The notes: generated by a model not told the origin, from the sequence alone. A stretch of 8,124 nucleotides of DNA from JBLHGN01 sp047616325 (GCA_047616325.1 JBLHGN010000159.1:1-8124), one strand, 5' to 3'. Positions 1-7,248 are shown, counted from the first letter of the stretch. Made by a program: numbers and translations.

Positions 1-215
1 CTAGGCCTTGAGTTTTTTTTGTGCTGTAACGGTCGTGAATAATAAGATGCTTGGGAATTTTTCGATTGCCGAAAGTCATGACAGATAACCCCTAGTCGTG
101 TAGTTGCTGGTTATACTTATTACATCATTGGTACATGGTTCGTTTGCGATGAATTAGGGGAATGGAAGGGGGAATTGTGATGGAATGTGGCAAGCTGAAA
201 AGACGTTTTTTCAAG

Positions 216-246
216 ACAAAAAAATGCCCAGAAAAATCTGGGCATT
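216..246 (-). terminator. Rho-independent terminator of tolC
   Basis: A perfect 10-bp stem is formed by bases 223-232 and 237-246 around a 4-base A loop (U in the transcript). Read on the minus strand it is followed at once by seven T residues (complement of 218-224). It begins about 31 bases past the tolC stop codon, which is the expected place and orientation. Read on the plus strand the hairpin lacks an immediate T tract, so it should act only on leftward transcription. Confidence 0.88.
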
Positions 247-277
247 GGAACTGCTATTTTTAGATTAAAGGAGGCGT

Positions 278-1693
278 CTAAATATTTCTCGACACCAGCG
301 CACTCTCATCCAGCCAGGCATCCAGCTTCTCAATGTCTTGAGGGGTGAGAATGCCAGCCACTTCTTTTAAGCGTAGCGTGTTTAAAATATAGGTGTAGAG
401 CGAATTTAAATAATCTCGTTGCGCGGCGTAAAGCCTGCGCTGGGCATTCAACACGTCGACCAAATCCCGTGTGCCTACATCGTAGCCTGCTTGGGTGGCC
501 TCCAGTGCGCTCTTGTTGGAAACCGTAGCCTGTTTGCGCGCCTTGATGGTGGCAACATCGGTCATAACCGTTAAATGCAGCGAACGAGCGCCCTGAACTG
601 TATCGCGTTGAGCTCTATTGTAATTTTCTTTGGCTTGCAGGTATTGGTACGCGGCTTGTTTACGAGATGCCGATACACCACCGCCACTAAAAATGGGAAC
701 CGTTACTGTAATGCCAAACGACTGTACCTCTGTGTCAATATCTGAGTTGAATCCATTGGCTGCACCGTCGTCATTAAATTTAGAGTAATTAGCGCTGCCG
801 GTCACTCGTGGATAATGCCCCGCTTTTAACTCTTTGGCACGTCGACGCGCTCTTTCTGCGGCGAGAGATGATGTGGCGAGATCAAAGTTATTACTTACTG
901 CAAAATCAACCCACTCCTGTCTGTCGATGGGCGAGGGAGGAAGCACGGGAAAGTCTTTTTTGAGGGGAGAGAGTGCAGCATAAGATCGGCCTGTCACTAC
1001 TTCCAATGCCTCGAAGTTGATGCCGAGGTTGCCCTCGTTTTGCAGGCGCTGTGCCAGCGCTGAATCGTAACTGGCTTGTGCCTCGTGCACTTCGGTAATG
1101 GCCGTCAAGCCCACTTCAAAACGTTTTTTGGTCCGCTTGAGTTCATGAGCCAGGGCATTTTCTTCGGCCACCGCTGTACTTAGGTTATCCGCTGCGCGCA
1201 GGGCATTGAAGTAAGCCTCAGCCGTTCGTATCACCAGAGATTGTTTTGCTGCCTGAAATTCAGCTTCTGCGGACTTGGCACTGAGTTTTCCTTGTTTATA
1301 AGATTGCCACGCCGCCATGTCGAATAAGGGTTGAGTGAGAGACAGCGAGTAACCAGAATTAGTGTTTGTTAAGCTAGTGTTTAAAGGATGGTCTGGCGCA
1401 AATATCTCGGCGTCTTCGTCGAGAGGGTCCTCGATAAAAGTGTCTTCAATGCCAGATCTGTCCGTCTCAGAGTCAGCCCATTGATACTGCCCAGTAACTA
1501 GCGGCAACAAACCCGAACGTCCAATGTTTTTACTTTGCAGCCCCGCTTCATAAGCTGCCTGCGCAGCTTTAAATTCATGATCGTTCTGCAAGGCGTGCTG
1601 ATAAATCTCGTTGAGTGTTTCCGCATGCAGTGCGGAACATGCGCCCAAGCTGAAGGCCAAGGTGGCCAGCGTTCTAACGATTTTGTTGTACAT
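278..1693 (-). CDS. tolC: TolC family outer membrane channel protein
   Basis: This is a 471-residue outer membrane efflux/secretion channel. Such trimers form a beta-barrel in the outer membrane and a helical tunnel through the periplasm, serving tripartite pumps and type I secretion. A signal peptide is visible at residues 1-24, with probable cleavage after ALHA. The mature protein shows the two OEP repeats of the family. The helix-turn element GLTAITEVHEAQASYD and, later, VGTRDLVDVLNAQRRLY correspond to the E. coli TolC segments containing VGLVAITDVQNA and VGTRTIVDVLDA. QPLFDMAAW matches the strand-to-helix turn near the first barrel hairpin. The C-terminus stops soon after the last helix and lacks the long tail of E. 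coli TolC, as is usual outside enterics. Residues 76-101 form an acidic stretch (11 Asp/Glu) where the first extracellular loop is expected. An AGGGA ribosome binding site (1699-1703) lies 5 bases before the ATG. The family is certain; the tolC symbol is supported by the divergent nudF context. Confidence 0.93.
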   Translation of the reverse strand: MYNKIVRTLATLAFSLGACSALHAETLNEIYQHALQNDHEFKAAQAAYEAGLQSKNIGRSGLLPLVTGQYQWADSETDRSGIEDTFIEDPLDEDAEIFAPDHPLNTSLTNTNSGYSLSLTQPLFDMAAWQSYKQGKLSAKSAEAEFQAAKQSLVIRTAEAYFNALRAADNLSTAVAEENALAHELKRTKKRFEVGLTAITEVHEAQASYDSALAQRLQNEGNLGINFEALEVVTGRSYAALSPLKKDFPVLPPSPIDRQEWVDFAVSNNFDLATSSLAAERARRRAKELKAGHYPRVTGSANYSKFNDDGAANGFNSDIDTEVQSFGITVTVPIFSGGGVSASRKQAAYQYLQAKENYNRAQRDTVQGARSLHLTVMTDVATIKARKQATVSNKSALEATQAGYDVGTRDLVDVLNAQRRLYAAQRDYLNSLYTYILNTLRLKEVAGILTPQDIEKLDAWLDESALVSRNI

Positions 1694-1789
1694 GGTAGTC
1701 CCTAGTGGTCAAAAAAAATGTAATAAAAACAGTCATGGTTTTGTGTGTTCATGATACCCAATTTAGCCATACCTTAGGATAAATTTAGG

Positions 1790-2218
1790 TTAAACATACA
1801 CATCTATTGTTTGAAACGATGATTTTGGATGGGCTATTTCAAGAAAGGCGCGCGCCGCCGGGCTGTTGTTTTGCTGCACAATAAACTTACGCATCTCGGT
1901 GGCGTCCAGTTCACGTGCCAGTGTGTTTTTGCTTACAGGTCGGTCGTTCGAGCTTAACAAGGTCGAGGGTCGTCGCGCTTGATTGGCGATACGCTCAAAT
2001 TCGCCTACCGCCCGAACCTGCGCAGACGGCTGATTAAGGTCTTGCGCGTGTGACCCATTAGTCGTGGGCGAGTTGAGTTGAGAATGAGGGGCATCGTTGC
2101 CCTGCGGGGTTCTGCTGGCTTCCTCTTTATTGTTGTGTTGTTGGGGCGCGCCCACCCGCTTTGCTTGAGTCGGCAAAGTTGTATAGGAGAGGGCTGATGG
2201 CGATCCGCTGAGATCCAT
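1790..2218 (-). CDS. Hypothetical protein, polar and probably disordered N-terminal two thirds
   Basis: I do not recognise this 142-residue protein. Residues 1 to about 70 are rich in Gln, Asn, Ser, Thr, Pro and Ala with few hydrophobic residues, which suggests disorder. The C-terminal part (about 72-142) is more ordered looking: GEFERIANQARRP, then ELDATEMRKFIVQQ, then ARAFLEIAHP, ending in IDVYV. There is no signal peptide, membrane segment or cysteine. The start is at an ATG with a weak AAGAG-like site 5 bases upstream (minus strand). It lies 96 bases upstream of tolC on the same strand, so co-transcription is possible but not shown. The open frame and the conserved-looking C-terminus favour a real gene. 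Homologues, if any, would probably align only over the last 70 residues. A spurious frame is the alternative. Confidence 0.6.
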   Translation of the reverse strand: MDLSGSPSALSYTTLPTQAKRVGAPQQHNNKEEASRTPQGNDAPHSQLNSPTTNGSHAQDLNQPSAQVRAVGEFERIANQARRPSTLLSSNDRPVSKNTLARELDATEMRKFIVQQNNSPAARAFLEIAHPKSSFQTIDVYV

Positions 2219-2313
2219 AAAGCTCTTTGTGTTTGATTGAAAGTTGACCAGCTTTGAGAGTTTAGACCAGATGTGCAGGGCCTAACAAGCGATCTAACTC
2301 CACCGCTCTTTCC

Positions 2314-2338
2314 ACACCTAAAACTTTGCTTTAGGTGT
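2314..2338. repeat. 9-bp perfect inverted repeat in the intergenic region
   Basis: ACACCTAAA (2314-2322) and TTTAGGTGT (2330-2338) are perfect reverse complements around a 7-base spacer. A transcript could form a hairpin, or the DNA could be a protein-binding dyad. There is no run of T after it on the minus strand and only three T on the plus strand, so it is a poor terminator. It lies about 95 bases upstream of the leftward orphan gene and 355 bases upstream of the redox operon. Confidence 0.5.
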
Positions 2339-2674
2339 TTCAGTGGCCTGGATTGGCGTACTACCCATCGTGCCACCACAGATCATTGTATCGTTTAAAA
2401 AGTACTTCTTTCAAATCTATCAATCGCTATCTCAGGATTCTACCGGCAACTAAAAACTATCCCGCAGCGCTTATGGCATATTTCTTGATTTAATGTCTTT
2501 AAGTTTCAGTAAAAACCGCATATATCGATAAATTCGCACCGTTTAATAACATTTCTGAGTGGATGTGCACTGTGTTGGGGATAAATGCGCCGAAGTTCTT
2601 GCTGGATTGGTTTTTAGATACTTGCTTGAGCTGTATATTTGCACCACAAGAGAGCAATTTTAGAAGTTTTAATT

Positions 2675-2686
2675 TCCGTTAACGGA
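2675..2686. promoter_or_regulatory. 12-bp palindrome overlapping the ribosome binding site of the redox operon
   Basis: TCCGTTAACGGA is a perfect 12-bp palindrome. Its right arm runs into the GGAG Shine-Dalgarno sequence (2684-2687) that sits 6 bases before the ATG at 2694. As DNA it could be an operator dyad. As RNA it has no room for a loop unless the inner pairs open, so strong intramolecular sequestration is less likely. The palindrome is seen directly; any regulatory role is inference, and chance cannot be excluded. Confidence 0.35.
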
Positions 2687-2693
2687 GCATTAC

Positions 2694-4877
2694 ATGCTGT
2701 TTGGCCGAACTAATCGCAAGCCCATTAATATAGCCGACAAACAAGTGAAAGAGTGGAAATACGCCGTGTGTGGCTATTGCTCCACCGGTTGCACTATAGA
2801 AGTGGGACTTAACGGCGCAGGGCGACCGGTGACCAGCCGAGGCCAAGGTAAAGCTGACGTTAATCGTGGCAAGCTCTGCATTAAAGGATTGTTCGAGCAC
2901 GAGCTGTCAGAATCCAGCGGTCGCGGTACGGTTCCGCTCATCCGCGATAAATCTTATTTACCCTATAACGAAACCACTTGGGATGCTGCCCTCGACAAAA
3001 CTGCGGCTGAATTTAAACGCATTAGTGACAAATACGGCCCCGACGCCATCGCCGTAGTGTCTACTGGGCAGTTGCTTACTGAAGAGTTCTATACCTTGGG
3101 GAAATTGGTGCGCGGTGTTATCGGTACCAACAATTATGATGGCAATACTACCCTTTGTATGGCCTCGGCTGTATCTGGCTATAAGCGCTCCTTCGGTGCC
3201 GACGGCCCTCCTGGCTGCTACGCGGATTTTGAAGAAACCCACTGTCTAATGGCCTTTGGTTCTAACCTTCCTGAGCAGCACCCCATTATCTATTGGCGTT
3301 TAAAAGAAGCGCTGGAAAAACGCAAGTTTCCGCTGATTGTGGTGGACCCTCGAGTGACCATGTTGGCCCAGTTTGCTGATATCCATTTGCCCATCACCCC
3401 TGGCACAGACTTAGTGTTGTTGAACAGCTTGGCCCACGTAATCCTTAAGGAAGGTTTGCAAAAGCAAGACTATATCGAAGCCCACTGCAACGATTTCGAC
3501 GCATTTAGTGCGATGGTGGAAAAATTTGACCCTACCACCGCGGCAAAAATATGTGGCATCGACGAAGATATGATTCGCCACGTAGCGCGGATATACGCCC
3601 AAGCGCCGTCGGCGATGTCCATTTGGACCATGGGTATCAATCAAAGCACCCACGGCAGCGACGGTGTGTGTGGCATTAACAACCTTAACCTTATTACCGG
3701 CAATATCGGTGTAGCCGGCGGTACCAGCCTGTCCATTACCGGCCAATGCAACGCCATGGGCACACGCGAATGGTCTTCCTGCTCTGGCTTGCCCGGTTAT
3801 CGTATGTTGGAAAAAGAAGCACATCGCAACGAAATTGCCGAGTTTTGGGGCATAGACCCCGAATTTTTTCCGAAAAAACGTGGCCTGCAACAGACTGATA
3901 TTTTTCCCGCTATCGAGTCTGGGCAAATTAAAGCGCTGTGGATAGTTGCCACCAATCCGCTCACTTCCATGGCGAATCAGCCGCGCATTAAGAAGACCAT
4001 GGAAAAACTTGAATTTATGGTGGTGCAAGACGGCTATGCCGATTGTGAAACCGCCCACTACGCCAACGTGTTTTTACCCGCAGCCGTGTGGGGTGAAAAA
4101 GAGGGTGTGCTAACAAATACCGAACGCCGTGTTAATTTGGTGCGTAAATTTGTCGAGCCGCCGGGGCAGGCAAAACCCGACTTTTGGATTTTTAATGAAC
4201 TCGCCAAACGCTATAAGCAGGGTCAAAAAATTCATTTTCCGGATAACACTTCGGATATTTTTGATGAAATGAAAGCGCTGTCGAAGGGTCAGGGACGCAA
4301 CCTAGACATTTCGGGAATGAGCCACGATCTGATAGAAAAACAAAGTGGTATTCAGTGGCCCATGCGCGAGGGTGAACAAACTGGCCAAGAGCGTTTGTAC
4401 GTCGACGGTGTGTTTCCAACGGCCAACGGAAAAGCCAATTTAATGAGCATGGATTACATCGAAAACAATGAAGTGCCCGATACCCAATTTCCATTTTGGT
4501 TGAATTCCGGTCGCGTGGTGGAACATTTTCACACGCGTACAAAAACCGGCAAGATCGGCAATTTGAATAAATTTAGCCCAACGCCCTACATGGAAATAAA
4601 TCCAGATGCCGCCAGTGCGCTGGGTATACACAGTTTGCAATATGTGCGCTTGGTGTCGCGCCGTGGCGATGCGGTGGTAATGGCGCAGCCAACTCACCGA
4701 GTGCCGCGCGACATGGTATTTATTCCCATGCACTACCACGACTGCGTTAACCGTTTATCGCTAGGTTTGCTCGACCCCTATTCGAGGCAACCGGCGTTTA
4801 AACAGTGTGCCGTGCGCATAGAACATATCGATCAAGACGAAGCGGCGAAACTCAATGTTGAACGGCGAGCGTATTAA
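2694..4877 (+). CDS. Molybdopterin (bis-MGD) oxidoreductase, NasA/NarB/NapA-like catalytic subunit, probable cytoplasmic nitrate reductase
   Basis: This 727-residue protein is the catalytic subunit of a DMSO-reductase-superfamily enzyme. An N-terminal [4Fe-4S] domain has Cys26, Cys29, Cys33 and Cys62, followed by the relay lysine in LCIKG (Lys64). The molybdenum ligand is most likely Cys155 in TTLCMASAVSGYKRSFG, which closely parallels the LCMSSAV/HCMASAV motif of NarB and NapA. Formate dehydrogenases have Sec or Cys followed by His there. Cofactor-binding segments include VVDPR (217-221), TGNIGVAGG (335-343) and TGQCNAMGTRE (349-359), the last resembling GQPNAMGGRE of NarB. The C-terminal molybdopterin dinucleotide-binding domain (about 598-712) has HFHTRTKTG and FIPMHYHD, also NarB-like. 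No Tat signal is present, so it should stay in the cytoplasm. Length matches NasA/NarB (about 700-730) rather than NapA (about 830). A GGAG site precedes the ATG by 6 bases. The next gene, 32 bases downstream, supplies its electron partner. Nitrate is the likeliest substrate; another oxyanion or a dehydrogenase role remains possible. Confidence 0.9.
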   Translation: MLFGRTNRKPINIADKQVKEWKYAVCGYCSTGCTIEVGLNGAGRPVTSRGQGKADVNRGKLCIKGLFEHELSESSGRGTVPLIRDKSYLPYNETTWDAALDKTAAEFKRISDKYGPDAIAVVSTGQLLTEEFYTLGKLVRGVIGTNNYDGNTTLCMASAVSGYKRSFGADGPPGCYADFEETHCLMAFGSNLPEQHPIIYWRLKEALEKRKFPLIVVDPRVTMLAQFADIHLPITPGTDLVLLNSLAHVILKEGLQKQDYIEAHCNDFDAFSAMVEKFDPTTAAKICGIDEDMIRHVARIYAQAPSAMSIWTMGINQSTHGSDGVCGINNLNLITGNIGVAGGTSLSITGQCNAMGTREWSSCSGLPGYRMLEKEAHRNEIAEFWGIDPEFFPKKRGLQQTDIFPAIESGQIKALWIVATNPLTSMANQPRIKKTMEKLEFMVVQDGYADCETAHYANVFLPAAVWGEKEGVLTNTERRVNLVRKFVEPPGQAKPDFWIFNELAKRYKQGQKIHFPDNTSDIFDEMKALSKGQGRNLDISGMSHDLIEKQSGIQWPMREGEQTGQERLYVDGVFPTANGKANLMSMDYIENNEVPDTQFPFWLNSGRVVEHFHTRTKTGKIGNLNKFSPTPYMEINPDAASALGIHSLQYVRLVSRRGDAVVMAQPTHRVPRDMVFIPMHYHDCVNRLSLGLLDPYSRQPAFKQCAVRIEHIDQDEAAKLNVERRAY

Positions 4878-4909
4878 ACCGATTACCAATAAATAAGGTT
4901 AATTAATTC

Positions 4910-6760
4910 ATGTGGAAAGTGCGAGAAGACGAACCCGGATATGCGTTTTTAAAAGACCCCGAGGTTAATACGGTAAATTACTATGAGGCGCCCATTGACC
5001 TGATAGCTCGGTCGGGCAGTAGCGCGCCGCTTGCGCGCGAAATGTTTATAAATAATGAGCCTGGTGTTGGCGTAAATCCCAACCGCAATAAGCAACACGC
5101 CTTTCACTTTACGGCCGACAACTGTATTGGCTGTCACGCTTGTGAAGCGGCCTGCAGCGAAAAAAATGACAATCCTGCCCACATTAGTTTTCGCTCGGTG
5201 GGTTATGTTGAGGGCGGCAGTTATCCCGACTTTACTCGCATGAATATCAGTATGGCCTGCAACCATTGCGACGATCCCGTCTGTTTAAAAGGCTGTCCTA
5301 CTCGCGCCTACACCAAACACGCCGAATACGGTGCGGTACTGCAAGACCCGGATACCTGTTTTGGTTGTGGCTACTGCACCTGGGTATGCCCCTACAATGC
5401 GCCGCAATTAGACCCTATAAAAGGTCAGGTCTCCAAGTGCAATATGTGCGTCGACCGTTTGGAAGTGGGTCTTAAACCTTCCTGTGTGTCGGCGTGTTTG
5501 GGCAATGCCCTAAATTTTGGCGTGGTGGAAAATACCCCTGAAAATCGTGAACAGGCAAAATTGCAGATTCCGGGCTTTCCAGACCCCAGTATTACCAAAC
5601 CTAATATTCGTTTTCAGCAAACTAAAAAAATGCCAGACACGGTTACCCGCACCGACGGCATGCCCTTAAAATACAGCAAGCAAAATGACGGCTCCTATCG
5701 CCCTGTGGTAGACCAGAAAAGGGGTAAACAAAAATTATGGAACGTGGTGAAATTGAGCTCGCGTGAAAATCCCTTAGTGGCGTTTACCTTGTTGGCGCAA
5801 ATTTCTCTGGGTGCATTTTTTATCGTTGTGTTGGGTTCGTTGTTGGGCGTAGAAGGCTTGGCTTCCCTTTCGCACTCGACACTTTACGTTCCCCTGATCG
5901 CGTCGTGTGCGGGTATGTGTGCTCTGGCGCTATTGATGTCTACCATTCACTTGGGTAAACCCTTTCGCGCCTATCGCGGCTTTAATAACTTGCGCCATTC
6001 GCCAGTATCGCGCGAGGGTTTGGGTATCTTTTTATATTTGGTTTTTTGCGGTCTGCATATGTTAAGCGTGCTTCCGGATAATAAGATATTTCAGTCGCTA
6101 TTTGGGGATGTAGGCAATTTTACTCTGACTGCTCGCACTTTCTCCTTGCTTGCCATTGTGGCCGGCTCGGTGGGATTGTATTACATGGTGCGCTGTTACC
6201 GAATTCCGGCGCGACCTTTTTGGGATCACTGGCAAACAGCCACGCATTTTGCCGGCAATGCACTGACGCTCGGTGCTTTACTTGTAGGTGTATTTGGTTT
6301 GGGGGCCTATCTGGTGGACGGCGTTGCGCTGGCCCCCTTGCTAAAAGCCCTCGCGGCATTGGCGTGCGTCGGCTTGTTGTTGGAGCTGATTGGGCTCTGG
6401 TGTCATGCCCGCGCCATGAACGTTGCTCCCAATGAGGGCGCGGCTTCTCACTACATACAGTGCACTACCTTTGGTAAGAGTTACCAGGCGAGAAATGCTT
6501 TGCTGGTGTTAAATATCGCGGTGGCGGTGGCACTGTTCGCGGTAAATCCAGCTGGCTATGTGGCTTTGGCACTTTGGTTGGCGCTACTCGTATCGGCGTT
6601 CGCCGTGGCGCTAGTCGGTCGCGCGTTGTTTTATGTATTAGTTATCCCCACCACTATGCCCGGCGCATTTTTCTGGAAAAACAAAGATTTTGAGCAGCAT
6701 GCCCGCGATATCGGTTTGGCCAATATGCCCCAGGTTGGTGTTGTTCCCAGCGCCCACTGA
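4910..6760 (+). CDS. Fused DmsB-type 4x[4Fe-4S] ferredoxin and DmsC-type membrane anchor subunit
   Basis: This 616-residue protein joins two subunits that are separate in E. coli DMSO reductase. After a 67-residue N-terminal extension, residues 70-205 form the electron-transfer domain. All sixteen cluster cysteines are present in four groups: 72/75/78/82, 117/120/125/129, 150/153/156/160 and 177/180/192/196. Four [4Fe-4S] clusters are therefore expected, with none replaced by a 3Fe-4S type. A polar linker (about 206-285) leads into a membrane domain (about 286-580) with eight likely helices, near 288-313, 325-346, 369-389, 405-427, 446-468, 474-498, 528-547 and 550-577. The loop STIHLGKPFRAYRGFNNLRHSPVSRE is typical of DmsC and YnfH. 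The protein should anchor the molybdoenzyme on the cytoplasmic face and exchange electrons with quinol. The start ATG has an AAGG site about 12 bases upstream, which is a long spacing. It lies 32 bases after the catalytic gene and is closed by a terminator, so the pair is a two-gene operon. No frame disruption at the fusion is seen, and the linker reads as normal protein. Confidence 0.9.
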   Translation: MWKVREDEPGYAFLKDPEVNTVNYYEAPIDLIARSGSSAPLAREMFINNEPGVGVNPNRNKQHAFHFTADNCIGCHACEAACSEKNDNPAHISFRSVGYVEGGSYPDFTRMNISMACNHCDDPVCLKGCPTRAYTKHAEYGAVLQDPDTCFGCGYCTWVCPYNAPQLDPIKGQVSKCNMCVDRLEVGLKPSCVSACLGNALNFGVVENTPENREQAKLQIPGFPDPSITKPNIRFQQTKKMPDTVTRTDGMPLKYSKQNDGSYRPVVDQKRGKQKLWNVVKLSSRENPLVAFTLLAQISLGAFFIVVLGSLLGVEGLASLSHSTLYVPLIASCAGMCALALLMSTIHLGKPFRAYRGFNNLRHSPVSREGLGIFLYLVFCGLHMLSVLPDNKIFQSLFGDVGNFTLTARTFSLLAIVAGSVGLYYMVRCYRIPARPFWDHWQTATHFAGNALTLGALLVGVFGLGAYLVDGVALAPLLKALAALACVGLLLELIGLWCHARAMNVAPNEGAASHYIQCTTFGKSYQARNALLVLNIAVAVALFAVNPAGYVALALWLALLVSAFAVALVGRALFYVLVIPTTMPGAFFWKNKDFEQHARDIGLANMPQVGVVPSAH

Positions 6761-6778
6761 TGTGGGCGTTTACTTTTC
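6749..6778 (+). terminator. Rho-independent terminator of the redox operon, stop codon in the loop
   Basis: CGCCCAC (6751-6757) and GTGGGCG (6762-6768) form a perfect 7-bp GC-rich stem, extendable by a G-U and an A-U pair to 9 bp. The 4-base loop is TGAT and contains the TGA stop codon of the anchor gene (6758-6760). A T-rich run (GTTTACTTTTC) follows on the plus strand. The minus strand has no T tract after the hairpin, so it should act on rightward transcription only. It separates the operon from the convergent gene that ends at 6785. Confidence 0.78.
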
Positions 6779-6784
6779 GAAATC

Positions 6785-7216
6785 TTAGTTAACCTTTGGT
6801 GCTGCCGTGCGTGGCACCCAGTCCCACCACTCGTGAAGGCCCTTTTTTTGCTCCTGGGTTTTGTATATGTCCCAGGTAACAAAATAGTCGGGATCTACCA
6901 CTAGTAGGCGTTTGTCTGCGTCGCGATACTGACCTTTAGGTGCCTTAAACCAGGGGGTGAGTGCTGCGGGAACTATAAATGTCTTTTCGTCGCTGCTCGC
7001 GATGAGTGTGTTTTCATCTGTCACTGCAGAATCGTTCTTGTCTTCGCCATTTTGATTGCCAATGCCGGGCGTAAACAATTGTATTGAAATACCGTCTGTT
7101 TCGTCAACTTTTACTACCCTGCCTGCCACCTGGTTTTGACGGAGGAGCTGGTTGTCGGTATCAAAGTAGCTAAGCCCAACGAGGCAGGTACAATCAATTA
7201 AGTCTTGTAAGGTCAT
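6785..7216 (-). CDS. Conserved-looking small protein of unknown function, adjacent and divergent to nudF
   Basis: This gene encodes 143 residues from the ATG at 7216. A longer open frame reaches 7417, but it runs antisense through the start of nudF and has no protein-like quality there, so I prefer the start before MTLQDLIDCTCLVGLSYFD. The first 48 residues read as alternating beta-strands (LVGLSYFD, VAGRVVKV, GISIQLF). A charged, low-hydrophobicity insert follows (about 50-78), then strands FIVPAAL and GQYRDADKRLLVVDPDYFVTWDIY and a Trp-rich tail (WWDWVP). This layout recalls a family of small single-domain bacterial proteins with a DPD(Y/F) xxTW ending, which I know only as uncharacterised. 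No signal peptide or membrane segment is visible. There is no good Shine-Dalgarno sequence before the ATG. It faces nudF head to head with 66 bases between starts. Function unknown; the call as a real gene is fairly firm. Confidence 0.78.
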   Translation of the reverse strand: MTLQDLIDCTCLVGLSYFDTDNQLLRQNQVAGRVVKVDETDGISIQLFTPGIGNQNGEDKNDSAVTDENTLIASSDEKTFIVPAALTPWFKAPKGQYRDADKRLLVVDPDYFVTWDIYKTQEQKKGLHEWWDWVPRTAAPKVN

Positions 7217-7248
7217 GCGGTGAGGGCTCGAATTGTTATAGAATCGAC

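Larger units (their letters stand above)
2219..2693. other. Divergent intergenic region between the orphan gene and the redox operon
   Basis: These 475 bases carry no gene I can support on either strand. They must hold the promoters for the leftward 142-codon gene and the rightward redox operon. A 9-bp inverted repeat lies at 2314-2338 and a 12-bp palindrome at 2675-2686; both are listed separately. The stretch from about 2380 to 2560 is AT-rich and contains several TATA-like hexamers, but none has a convincing -35 partner at 16-18 bases, so I do not assign a promoter. I saw no clean sigma-54 site (GG-N10-GC) and no FNR-type TTGAT-N4-ATCAA box. GCAC half-sites occur near 2535, 2567 and 2641 without matching partners. 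Confidence 0.6.

Noticed and set aside
1..277. A T run at 13-20 could be the tail of a terminator from a rightward gene beyond the left edge, and a short gene might lie in this flank.
   Set aside because: The stem would lie outside the window, and I found no credible coding frame in the flank.
2281..2300. GCCTAACAAGC resembles the start of an integron attC (VCR-like) site.
   Set aside because: No matching GTTRRRY partner or attC-type imperfect pairing is found downstream, and there is no integrase or cassette array; a chance match.
2403..2409. TACTTCT fits the NarL heptamer TACYYMT.
   Set aside because: A single degenerate heptamer is expected by chance in a region this size, with no 7-2-7 partner.
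2535..2645. Three GCAC half-sites (near 2535, 2567, 2641) suggested NtrC sites with a sigma-54 promoter ahead of the nitrate reductase-like gene.
   Set aside because: None has a proper inverted partner at NtrC spacing, and no GG-N10-GC element is present; the nearby GG and GC pairs are off by several bases.
3411..4058. A long minus-strand open frame (215 codons) inside the molybdoenzyme gene.
   Set aside because: It lies wholly antisense to a gene with full family motifs, has no family features and is explained by the codon pattern of the real gene.
2694..4877. Assignment of the catalytic subunit as a formate dehydrogenase.
   Set aside because: The Mo-ligand context is LCMASAV rather than the Sec/Cys-His context of formate dehydrogenases, and no FdhD or NADH-linked partner is present.
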